Source: JAEXOD01 sp963667875 (lineage in GTDB: Bacteria; Bacteroidota; Ignavibacteria; Ignavibacteriales; Melioribacteraceae). Taken from it: a stretch of DNA of 64,000 nucleotides. Where the stretch lies: assembly GCA_963667875.2 (NCBI GenBank), contig CAXXGC010000009.1, positions 620,001 to 684,000 on the forward strand, in the 5' to 3' direction. Position 1 is the stretch's first letter. Each line of letters starts with the position of its first letter. This document shows positions 11,801 through 17,047 of the stretch, in pieces. A program made the translations under genes and the position numbers. A model generated the notes under the pieces. That model was not told where the DNA came from, did no database searches, and saw nothing but the letters and a program-made list of their open reading frames with translations.

Positions 11801-12120
11801 AAAATCAGGCTGTTTCATTAAGTTTAATATTAAATAGTTTAGAAGTAAAAACTGATGAAAAAATTAATGTAATTGATAAGATGTTTGTTCTTCAAAACAA
11901 TTCGGTTGATGAAATTAAACTTGGAACTGCTATAATGGAAGGAATGGAATTAAAACATGTTGATGCCCCATTTCCGCTGCAATGCAGTGTGTTTACAGGT
12001 AATCAGCTTGATATTGCTTTTACATTCCATAAACCCGAATATAAATCGGAAATTATAAAGGATATGTTAAACAGTTACAAGAAAAAATTGTTATTGTATG
12101 AACAGCTGTTGGGGAAATAA
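5812..12120 (+). CDS. NRPS with radical-SAM/B12 domains inserted in its adenylation domain (TubC dock-C-A(rSAM-B12)-PCP-C)
   Basis: 2102 residues; GGGGAA lies 5-10 nt before the ATG. Order: a TubC-type docking domain (1-55); a C domain (about 75-490) whose active site reads HGIAADG (206-212), so the catalytic second His is Gly; an A domain starting about 520 with motif a2 (AAYLPIDPEYPSERI) near 605-620. An insertion of about 550 residues follows. It holds a PDRGSIDY linker, a radical-SAM core with C707-x3-C711-x2-C714 (RGCPYNCIYC), LALESGSPR and FGFPTET, then a cobalamin-binding Rossmann domain about 1015-1200 (IIGFRT, MVGGPYVSS, VIGEGE). The A domain resumes at LTYVLYTSGSTG (1221-1232). The pocket residues read DVQFIAHVVK, the canonical proline code (as in GrsB). 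A PCP (Ser 1625) and a complete C-terminal C domain (HHIAFDG at 1816) follow, with no thioesterase. Inference: proline is activated and a B12/radical-SAM step, possibly C-methylation, acts on it or on the carrier-bound chain. Confidence 0.92.
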   Translation: MKEVEVLLNRLKTKGIVLKIQDDELKISAPKGILNPDLLAEIKVQKEQIINLLSNAITNVSGNEIKKINREKEIPLSYSQQRMWFLNQLEGEKAIYHISFALKIEGDFSLDKLNYSLNEITRRHETLRTIFPSVNGNPVQKIIENYSCKIEYEDLSENPEFISESEINVLLREKIVIPFNLSEGPVFRTYVYKLNKDVNILLIVIHGIAADGWSAGILFNELTTFYQYNKTEKFPLEDIKIQFADFGVWQREQLDKKVYEPQLEYWKKQLENIPVSLDFPFDYPRKSVHDFVGKKIAFCIDKNTTSKLHDLLNTSGVSQFMLLWGVYAYLLYRYTGQDDIVIGIPVANRTKSELEKLIGFFANTLVMRAKINPDLTFVEYLQQIKQTSLDAFANQDYPFDQLVEAIDPQRSLAHAPLFQTMFVLQNQPKNIEKETGLKISTFDIETNVAHFDIAFVVNEFDNTINGFVEINTTLIKPESAEKLIEHYKNILKEITADPNKKLSEIEIITEDEKDIILNKWNNKLDGVTNNKNIIELFEKSVSINADKDSIVFENTVLTYKEFDNKINKMADYLLDQGVKSGDVVGILLTRSIDLIVSVVAVLKCGAAYLPIDPEYPSERIRTILNESKVKYVISNELSINKFTFINAKNYRVLDKSEIVITKTRDVIRDLDNLPLPDRGSIDYSKYSKYIGTGPVTSDISVLASRGCPYNCIYCHKIWPKKQLIRSSENIFNEVKTYYDCGLRRFTFLDDIFNLRKDVAGKFFEDVIAKLPGSQFFFPNGLRADILTEEFIDLMVAAGTVDIALALESGSPRIQKLIHKNLNLDKFLINIKYIAEKHPHVFLELQTMFGFPTETEEEALMTLETIKKVKWIDFPNLHVLKIFPNSEIYKLAIENGISEEAIRVSANLPYHALPETLPYSKNFARQFQSRYMNEYFLNKERLLQVLPSQFKIFTVAEMVQKYDSFLPYSINSFEDILKYTGVKKEELGDITFVPDDKYEVKDINEKLRKYFPVQKPNKNALRILLLDVSNQFSSMHETMLHHQIEEPIGLMSILANLRKNFGDNIHGKVAKALVDFNSFDEMEKIITEFKPQIIGFRTLSIYKDFFHKCIAISKQTLPEINVMVGGPYVSSEYDKLLSDSNIDFAVIGEGEITVTEFIEKYIQNGNKMPDEKTLNEINGIAFMPKENTAIIKRGGYDRNVIMLDYIKEKSETGGLTKAKTGDLTYVLYTSGSTGVPKGVAMGNKGASNLINWHLNDSKLSEPKRTLQFASISFDVSFQEIFTTLTSGGTLFLINEDLRRDPYELLVFIDKNKIERLFLPVVALQQLAVAALDKKLYPLSIKQVITAGEQLKITEQIRNLFSNLKDCILLNHYGPTESHVVTSYLMEGKPEEWNNLPPIGKPVSNTNIFLLDDKFNPVPIGLRGEIYIGGESLAEGYYNQPGLTDERFIKNKFNNTRLYKTGDVGRYLPDGNIEYMGRADEQVKIRGFRVEPGEIEAVINKISGVQNCAVVLTSGTTSGNSLTAFVQLKKDVTENIIENGIIKSYLETNLPDYMIPAKIIKINEMPVNSSGKINKKLLANKIIQTENTESFENITEQEELLLSVWKDIINVEHLGINDDFFRAGGHSLLATQVVSRVRNMFNVDMQLKSMFEYPTVKKFSHHLMEELQKNNNQIKPLFIHNIENDNSVISYNQKYFWELDKKYPGKNINSITGAYKITGKFFPDKFINSINKIINRHGTLRTTFIKKDNEIYQQLSDITETVVYKNISGLNENEKQQFIDKLKNEICLKPFDLLNEIASRFMLIKNDDTEYILLYAIHHIAFDGWSLGIFINELNTFYNSPENILEEMLVPEIKYTDYCAVQQKMVKDRKLEQNINYWKQNLSGYDFNGKNETSLDFDSETIKIEIDTQVTENLQHLCRKNDISLFMLLLTVFAETINEGENKSDLVIGTYIAGREYTELETLVGCFVNILPLRITGLNNCNLDEKLKKIRKVCIDGYKNQAVSLSLILNSLEVKTDEKINVIDKMFVLQNNSVDEIKLGTAIMEGMELKHVDAPFPLQCSVFTGNQLDIAFTFHKPEYKSEIIKDMLNSYKKKLLLYEQLLGK
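7800..9450 (+). other. Radical-SAM plus cobalamin-binding insertion between A-domain motifs a2 and a3
   Basis: This in-frame segment encodes about residues 664-1213 of the 5812-12120 NRPS. Its first residues (DLDNLPLPDRGS) match the linker that normally joins a B12-binding domain to a radical-SAM core in class B radical-SAM enzymes. The core with CxxxCxxC at nt 7930-7953 follows. The B12-binding-like domain comes afterwards (nt about 8860-9405) and ends in NGIAFMPKEN...RGGYDRNVI, exactly the stretch that usually precedes that linker. The order is therefore permuted relative to the common B12-then-rSAM arrangement. As in many class B enzymes, no DxHxxG motif is visible in the B12 domain. Reading frame, A/T-rich composition and codon use match the surrounding NRPS, so this is not a frameshift or an assembly join that I can detect. 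Confidence 0.85.
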
Positions 12121-12161
12121 AAAATAGTAATATTTTTTAATACAATTAGTATATATTGTAG

Positions 12162-12220
12162 AACCAGACCTTTTAAGGCGTGGGGATTAAGACAAAAGAC
12201 GTTTGGGTTTTAACCCAAGA
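12162..12220. repeat. Two-hairpin intergenic repeat, copy 1
   Basis: The 342-nt gap between the NRPS and the phosphopantetheinyl transferase contains no gene but several hairpins. Copy 1 has an imperfect first arm pair (AACCAGACCTTTTAAGGCGTGG) and a second perfect hairpin TTGGGTT-TT-AACCCAA (about 12203-12218). Between the two copies lies another short hairpin (CCCC-GAA-GGGG, about 12263-12273). Confidence 0.6.
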
Positions 12221-12333
12221 CAGAATTAAATTTGAATAATATATTGTGAGTTGGATTGAAATCCCCGAAGGGGAGAAATTATTGTAGAGGAGATATTATT
12301 GCGGCAATAAAAAACAAAATAATTGTTATATAT

Positions 12334-12393
12334 AACCACGCCTTTTAAGGCGTGGTTTAGGATAGCCGGACTGTTTGGGCTTTAGCCCAAGCT
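12334..12393. repeat. Two-hairpin intergenic repeat, copy 2
   Basis: The first hairpin is a perfect 11-bp stem with a 2-nt loop (AACCACGCCTT / AAGGCGTGGTT, 12334-12357). The second is TTGGGCT-TT-AGCCCAA (about 12375-12390). Compared with copy 1 the second stem carries a paired C-to-T / G-to-A change that keeps base pairing. This argues for selection on structure (a REP-like or transcribed hairpin element) rather than chance palindromes. No T-tract follows, so it is not a clear terminator. Confidence 0.65.
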
Positions 12394-12462
12394 GATAAGT
12401 GTTATTCGTTAGGAATTAATTAGTAAAATATTAGTGAACACATATAATTAAAGAAGAATTAA

Positions 12463-13161
12463 ATGAATTACCCAACTGAACCGGTAATATTATACCACAA
12501 AATAGATTTTGCTTTACCCGAAGAAGAATATTTATCCTTGCTGTGTGCAATACGTAAAAATAAACAGAAAAAAATAAAAAGATTCCGGTTTTATGAGGAT
12601 AAACTAAGATGTTTATTTGGTGAGTTACTTTTAAAACACACGCTTGAGAAAAACTACAACATAGATTATATAAAAGAAATTATAACAGATGATGAATTTG
12701 GCAAACCGCATTTGAGCGGAAAAGAAATATCGTTTAATATTTCACATTCGGGTGATTGGGTAACCTGTATATGTTATGAAAATAATTGTGGTATTGATGT
12801 TGAAAAAATGGAAAACCCGCCTTACGAAATTATGCCAAAAAACTTTACACAAAATGAAATATTACAAATCGAAAATAACAACCCCCTTGTTAAAGAACAA
12901 AACTTTTATAAAATGTGGGTGCTCAAAGAAAGTTACATAAAAATGATTGGACAAGGGTTATCCATTCCTTTGGATTCGTTTTGTGTTGATATAACTGATG
13001 TTAATAATATTACTGTAAAAGACCACAACCGCAAAACAGATGATGTACATTTTAAGTTATTTGATTTGGATGATAAACATGTAATGGCTGTTTGTGTAAG
13101 GGGGTGGGGAAATGAAGTCGTGGGGGAAGGCGATTGGAGTAGGTGGATTGATTTAGTTTGA
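12463..13161 (+). CDS. 4'-phosphopantetheinyl transferase, Sfp type
   Basis: 232 residues. It transfers phosphopantetheine from CoA to the carrier-domain serines of the neighbouring NRPS/PKS proteins. Family motifs are all visible: FNISHSGDW at 91-99, the Mg-binding GIDVE at 110-114, and WVLKESYIKMIGQGL at 152-166. Length fits the Sfp family. It follows the first NRPS operon on the same strand after a hairpin-rich 342-nt gap and could serve both biosynthetic lines. The last 18 residues (after VCVRG at 214) are odd: they are Trp/Gly/Glu-rich and unlike the end encoded by a second, orphan copy of this gene's 3' end at 14681-14785. The 3' end seems to have been exchanged when the downstream HNH cassette arrived. 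No symbol is given because it may not be orthologous to sfp itself. Confidence 0.92.
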   Translation: MNYPTEPVILYHKIDFALPEEEYLSLLCAIRKNKQKKIKRFRFYEDKLRCLFGELLLKHTLEKNYNIDYIKEIITDDEFGKPHLSGKEISFNISHSGDWVTCICYENNCGIDVEKMENPPYEIMPKNFTQNEILQIENNNPLVKEQNFYKMWVLKESYIKMIGQGLSIPLDSFCVDITDVNNITVKDHNRKTDDVHFKLFDLDDKHVMAVCVRGWGNEVVGEGDWSRWIDLV

Positions 13162-13263
13162 TTAAATTGTGAAATAATGGTAGAATATAGATTAAGTTAG
13201 TTTCATTCGATGAAGTTATTAAAAAGGCAATAAGGAATTTAAATATGTATAATTATAATTGAC

Positions 13264-13297
13264 TTTTAGTAATAGCTTTACTAAGTTATTACTAAAA
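13264..13297. promoter_or_regulatory. 11-bp inverted repeat overlapping a promoter-like hexamer
   Basis: In the 223-nt gap after the phosphopantetheinyl transferase, TTTTAGTAATA (13264-13274) and TATTACTAAAA (13287-13297) form a perfect 11-bp inverted repeat with a 12-nt spacer. A TTGACT hexamer (13259-13264) overlaps its left edge. It could be an operator controlling the small gene and the HNH cassette, or simply a hairpin. The matching -10 is poor (TAAGTT), so support is weak. Confidence 0.3.
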
Positions 13298-13384
13298 TAA
13301 TATAATATAAAATAAGATTATAATTCAGAAATAAATAGTTTATATTGTAAAATAATATTCGCAAATAAATATAATGGTATTAAA

Positions 13385-13606
13385 ATGGATGAATTTGAAA
13401 GGTTGAAAAATGAAGTTGTTGAAATGATGAAATCATTTAATAGTAGTAACAGGAAAAACCCAACAGATATTTATTTTACATATAACGAGGCAAATATTCT
13501 AAGAGTTTTTGGAAAAATCCCCCCTAATACTGATGTACATGTACATTTTAATTTATTTCTTGGACTAACTTCTCATTGGGATTCAAAAACATTTAAAGTA
13601 GAATAA
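13385..13606 (+). CDS. Small hypothetical protein in the HNH cassette
   Basis: 73 residues, not recognised. It is soluble, charged at the N terminus (DEFERLKNEVVEMM, a probable helix) and beta-like later (DVHVHFNLFLGL). No Shine-Dalgarno sequence is visible before the ATG, and no domain, signal peptide or membrane segment is seen. It lies between the phosphopantetheinyl transferase and the HNH nuclease, inside the segment bounded by the duplicated gene end, so it may be cargo of that cassette. The composition looks like a plausible protein, but the short length leaves real doubt that it is expressed. Confidence 0.4.
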   Translation: MDEFERLKNEVVEMMKSFNSSNRKNPTDIYFTYNEANILRVFGKIPPNTDVHVHFNLFLGLTSHWDSKTFKVE

Positions 13607-13730
13607 AGTCTCTTATTGTTTCTTGTTAACCGCGTGGGTTATTATTTGTTCTATTAATAAAATCTTTTAATAATGATAATTTCCAAAGGCATTTCAAGAA
13701 ACTATTAAAACAATAGTTGAGGAGCTAATT

Positions 13731-13797
13731 AACACCATAAAAAAATGAAAATTAGAATATGTAATTATTGTCTCACAAATTCAATTATTATGGTGTT
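13731..13797. repeat. 10-bp inverted repeat in a 314-nt gene-free gap
   Basis: The gap 13607-13920 has no gene. It contains AACACCATAA (13731-13740) and its exact complement TTATGGTGTT (13788-13797) separated by 47 nt. This could be a long hairpin or a relic of a small mobile element end. Nothing else stands out apart from A/T-rich DNA and an AAAAGG Shine-Dalgarno-like sequence (13905-13910) serving the next gene. Confidence 0.35.
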
Positions 13798-13920
13798 ATT
13801 CCAGATTTAAGCTTTTTCTTGCAATGATACTTAAATGTATTCTATGTTTTGGGAAATATATTATTTTGTTACAGTAAAACATCTATTGTGTTTGTTAATT
13901 AATTAAAAGGATGGTGTTTC

Positions 13921-14667
13921 TTGATAAGTAGAAAGGAATTTATCGAATTCCAGCGTGCAACTTGTAAAAATTGGTCGTGGAGCTGGTCATTTATAAATAA
14001 AGAAGAAAAAATCATAATATTTGGTGCATGGGATAATAAAAAGAACGGTGATGATTACATTGTTTTGGATGAAGAGTGGATGTATAATTCTAAGGGTAAA
14101 AAGAAGGCTGGTTATACACAATCATTTGAACACATACGTTTAATAGAAGAAGAAGGGTATCAGCTTAAAATATTCATAATCACTCCTTGTATTAATACAA
14201 GTGGTGTTAACGATGCAGGCCCTGCTCGAATAAAGGATTTTTCTCGCGAATTACAAATAAAGATACTAAAAAAGAAAGGGAATAATTGGTTAGCAGTTGA
14301 TAATTTTAGTGATTCATTTTTGCCTGAGGAAGTGGATAGTTCGAAAGGATATTATGAAGGTGCTTCAAAAAAAGTATTGGTTAATTCATATGAAAGAAAT
14401 ATGGATGCCAGATTAAAATGTATAGAACATCATGGTTGTAAATGCTACATCTGTTCTTTTAATTTCCAAAAAGTATATGGTAGTATTGGAGAAGGATATA
14501 TTCATGTTCATCATTTAAAATCTTTGTCAGAAATCAGGGAAGAGTATAAATTAGATCCTATAAACGATTTAATACCGATATGCCCAAATTGTCATGCAAT
14601 TATTCATAGAAAGCAGAACGCATTAAGCGTTGAGGAACTGAAATCACATTTTGAAAATAGATTTTAA
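13921..14667 (+). CDS. HNH endonuclease, probable restriction/defence nuclease
   Basis: 248 residues from a TTG start; an AAAAGG lies 10 nt upstream, and no in-frame ATG precedes it. The C-terminal 80 residues form a zinc-supported HNH fold: C175-x2-C178, HVHH at 195-198, Asn 215, then CPNCHAIIH (221-229) and a terminal helix. The N-terminal 150 residues (FGAWDNKKNGDDYIVLDE, then IFIITPC) form a separate domain that I cannot name; it may recognise modified DNA or a specific sequence, as in McrA-like nucleases. The cargo-like position fits: it lies between the phosphopantetheinyl transferase gene and an orphan copy of that gene's 3' end, which begins about 15 nt after this stop. Nuclease function is well supported; a role in phage or plasmid defence is inference. 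Confidence 0.85.
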   Translation: MISRKEFIEFQRATCKNWSWSWSFINKEEKIIIFGAWDNKKNGDDYIVLDEEWMYNSKGKKKAGYTQSFEHIRLIEEEGYQLKIFIITPCINTSGVNDAGPARIKDFSRELQIKILKKKGNNWLAVDNFSDSFLPEEVDSSKGYYEGASKKVLVNSYERNMDARLKCIEHHGCKCYICSFNFQKVYGSIGEGYIHVHHLKSLSEIREEYKLDPINDLIPICPNCHAIIHRKQNALSVEELKSHFENRF

Positions 14668-14680
14668 TAATTGCAATAAC

Positions 14681-14785
14681 AGAGCAATTTATTTTCTTTG
14701 ATTTAGATGAAAAACATGTAATGGCTGTTTGTGTAAGGGGTTATGACAAAGAAAGTATAATGCATAATATTATTGTAATGAAATA
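14681..14785 (+). pseudogene. Orphan 3' end of a phosphopantetheinyl transferase gene
   Basis: Without a start codon, this stretch reads QFIFFDLDEKHVMAVCVRG, then YDKESIMHNIIVMK and TAG at 14783-14785. It parallels HFKLFDLDDKHVMAVCVRG of the intact gene at 12463-13161. At DNA level 29 consecutive bases are identical (around 14713-14741 and 13074-13103), with more scattered identity upstream; similarity ends abruptly after the GGGG run. It is a duplicated gene end, probably the original 3' end of the phosphopantetheinyl transferase displaced by the HNH cassette. It cannot make a product on its own. Confidence 0.85.
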
Positions 14786-14794
14786 GCAAAATAA

Positions 14795-14963
14795 TTATTG
14801 AGCTTCCCTAAACATTTGTGATAAAATAGTTACAGTTTCTTTTGCGGCAATATCAGGTTTTAATGCGGTATCGGATATGCTGGAAATAACTTTAGAAACG
14901 TTATGGTACAACTTCTCTTTCTCTTGCCATGTTTTTGTTAATGGAGTGGGAAGACGTGCTGGA
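14795..14963 (-). pseudogene. Orphan 3' end of an ethanolamine ammonia-lyase (eutC) gene
   Basis: On the minus strand this reads FPARLPTPLTKTWQEKEKLY, then HNVSKVISSISDTALKPD and a tail ending in FREAQ and TAA (14795-14797). It parallels FSAYLSSPLIKTWKEKGKLD and the following 36 residues of the intact eutBC gene ending at 17048. DNA identity is roughly 85-90% over about 165 bp, with exact runs above 20 bp. Similarity stops within about 7 nt of the RloB stop codon. It is a duplicated gene end, in the same orientation as the intact gene and lacking the rest of the coding region. Confidence 0.9.
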
Positions 14964-14969
14964 AAGCAT

Positions 14970-15533
14970 CTATTGCTTCTTTTTAATCTTTTCCAATTCC
15001 TCAATAAATTTATAAATTGTGGATGATGGATTATTAAAGTCTATTAATAATTTGGCACGGTTTACTGCGTCCAAAATTTTAGTATCTAATACATTTACCA
15101 ACTCGTTATTTAATTTTCCCTTTTTGTAGGTTTTGTTTAAGTTAATCAAACTTTGGGTGCAGTTACCGGATTCTAAATAGGAATTATGATTTCTATAATG
15201 AAGTAAAAACCAAAGTTCAATACTGGGGTTGGAAGCCAATAAAATTCCATTTTTAATGTTATTTAAACAGTCGGTAAATTCTTTAGAATCAACATCATAC
15301 ATTAAATAATTTTTATCTAAATCAGAGATGCCGTTTTTCCTTATCTCTTTGATATAATTTTTAATATACGTGTCTGTAATTTTTTGCCCGGTAACTTTTG
15401 TTTTTATCTGAATTGGGACACGGTACTTTTGTTTTAAAAAAGATGAATAAGATTCTTCTGTTTCGCCCTCGCAAAAAACTATGTATAAAGGGTTTATCTT
15501 TTTATTTAAAGAGATTCTTTTATTTCTGCTCAT
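14970..15533 (-). CDS. RloB-family protein (TOPRIM-like nuclease candidate, partner of the AAA ATPase)
   Basis: 187 residues. Motifs of the RloB family are clear: IVFCEGETEESY at 18-29 (acidic EGExTE loop), YDVDS at 79-83, and SNPSIELWFLLH at 101-112, an arrangement that resembles a TOPRIM fold. RloB-like proteins are paired with OLD/AAA15-type ATPases in anti-phage systems (RloA/RloB beside restriction loci, AbiL, and functionally similar PARIS). Its start overlaps the end of the ATPase gene by 14 nt, so the two are translationally coupled. The stop codon lies next to the orphan eutC 3' end. Likely role: the effector nuclease released or activated when the ATPase senses infection; this is inferred from family and pairing, not shown by the sequence alone. 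Confidence 0.82.
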   Translation of the reverse strand: MSRNKRISLNKKINPLYIVFCEGETEESYSSFLKQKYRVPIQIKTKVTGQKITDTYIKNYIKEIRKNGISDLDKNYLMYDVDSKEFTDCLNNIKNGILLASNPSIELWFLLHYRNHNSYLESGNCTQSLINLNKTYKKGKLNNELVNVLDTKILDAVNRAKLLIDFNNPSSTIYKFIEELEKIKKKQ

Positions 15534-16791
15534 TAATCAGCCGTTCAATATTATCACGGGAATCATTTAAAAATGGAATAGCGTTAAATCTTCCTTGCAG
15601 ATATGCTTTTTCAACATCCATTGTATCCCTAAAATCATTATAATCGAATAGGGAATATAGATCTGTTGATGCATCTTCTTTTTTATTGCAAAAATATATT
15701 TGGTCTTTTCTAAGTTTTTTCAAATCAAGCAAGTTGGTATTATGTGTGGCAAAAATTAATTGTGCCCCTTTGCTTTGGTGGAAAAGTTTTATTATTAAAT
15801 CAACAATATGAGGGTGCAAGTTTGTTTCAAGTTCATCAATTAATAATAATTTATTGTTTTTTGTAATGTCTAATATAGTTAACAGCATTAATAATAGTTT
15901 TATAGTTCCTGCCGATTCTTCCTGAAAAAAATCGAATTGAATTTGCGGACCCTGCTTGTGGTAACTAAAAATAGTAACCTTTTCTTCCATTTTTTCGCTT
16001 ACACTTGTTAATAATTTATTATCCTCGCCTTTTTCAAAATTTACTCTGGTAACGGGAACAATATCTTTTTTAATTGTTAGATCAATAATATCGCTATCTG
16101 CAATTTGTAATGCTGTCAGCAATTCATTTTTATAATTTTTAAAATAATAGTCAATTTCCGAATTATAAGGCAGTATAATATCCAAAACCAAGTTTTGATT
16201 AAAGAATGTAAAAATTTCTTTTGCAATATCTCTATCCATTTGACTTGCGCGGGAGATATAAAGTGTTTTTGCCGATGTGTTTTCCGCAACATCAAATGGA
16301 CGGATAATTTGATTACCAAAAGAATATTTTTCTTTTTTTAAATTGCCGGCTAATTCATTTCGTTCAAAAACTTTTGTTATTCTGCCTTTTGGATAAAAAT
16401 ATAGTGATTCCTTAATTATCTGAGATTTTGTTAATTCAAATGAATATTCGTATTCAATTTGGTTAACAACAAATCTAATAAAAAATGTACTTGGTTTGTT
16501 TGCGTAACCATCAAATTTAAATGGGGTAAAATTAAAAATCACATCTTGGTTATGATTATGGGAATTGGTGATCATTAATAAACAAAACCGAAACGCTTTA
16601 ATAATATTGGATTTGCCGGAAGCGTTTGCTCCATATAAAGCAAGTGTTTTAATTATTTTTGTTTTATTAAAACTAAAAATATTGGAGTCCAACTCTTTTG
16701 TTTGTTTTGTTTGAATATTTGCAGCTTGTAAATCAAGTTTAATTTCATCTTTTATGGAAAAGAAGTTGGATAACCGAACCTCTAAAATCAT
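15520..16791 (-). CDS. AAA15/RloA-like ATPase of a two-gene defence system
   Basis: 423 residues when started at the ATG at 16791 (MILEVRLSNFFSIKDEI), which fits the usual N terminus of SMC/RecF-like AAA ATPases. An in-frame ATG at 16896 would add 35 hydrophobic, unlikely residues. Walker A is GANASGKS (54-61). Walker B is LLLIDELETNLHP, followed by LIFATHN, the D-loop/H-loop region of OLD-like ATPases. It is paired with the overlapping RloB gene. In the 256 nt upstream a TTGACA hexamer occurs on this strand (complement of 16884-16889) but no good -10 is seen. The pair sits between the eutBC gene and a duplicate of its 3' end, which suggests acquisition as one cassette. Anti-phage function is inferred from the family. 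Confidence 0.88.
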   Translation of the reverse strand: MILEVRLSNFFSIKDEIKLDLQAANIQTKQTKELDSNIFSFNKTKIIKTLALYGANASGKSNIIKAFRFCLLMITNSHNHNQDVIFNFTPFKFDGYANKPSTFFIRFVVNQIEYEYSFELTKSQIIKESLYFYPKGRITKVFERNELAGNLKKEKYSFGNQIIRPFDVAENTSAKTLYISRASQMDRDIAKEIFTFFNQNLVLDIILPYNSEIDYYFKNYKNELLTALQIADSDIIDLTIKKDIVPVTRVNFEKGEDNKLLTSVSEKMEEKVTIFSYHKQGPQIQFDFFQEESAGTIKLLLMLLTILDITKNNKLLLIDELETNLHPHIVDLIIKLFHQSKGAQLIFATHNTNLLDLKKLRKDQIYFCNKKEDASTDLYSLFDYNDFRDTMDVEKAYLQGRFNAIPFLNDSRDNIERLINEQK

Positions 16792-17047
16792 TTTAACGCC
16801 TATAATTGTAAAATATTTGCAAATATAGCAATTAAAATAGTAAAAAACAAAATATAATATTAAAATATGCAAATAATGCAAATTGTCAATTCGCATTATT
16901 AAACAGTATTGAAATAATCTATAATGCCTTTAAATTTACAGGTAATTAATGCTGGGACTAAAAGCCGATTGTATTTGTTATGCTTTGTTAAATACGTTTT
17001 ACAAGCACAAATCAATAAAAAACTAAATATCTTTGAAGTTTTTCGCT

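Noticed and set aside
14795..15004. 69-codon minus-strand open frame next to RloB
   Set aside because: Its C-terminal 56 residues are the duplicated eutC end and the first residues are the RloB 3' region read in another frame; it is a junction artefact, not a gene.
15520..16791. Assignment of the ATPase/RloB pair to PARIS
   Set aside because: PARIS pairs a similar ATPase with a DUF4435 protein; the partner here shows RloB motifs, so an RloA/RloB or AbiL-like label is safer.
16792..16896. N-terminal extension of the AAA ATPase from an upstream ATG
   Set aside because: The extra 35 residues are hydrophobic and Tyr-rich and do not fit; MILEVRLSNFFSIKDE is the typical family start.
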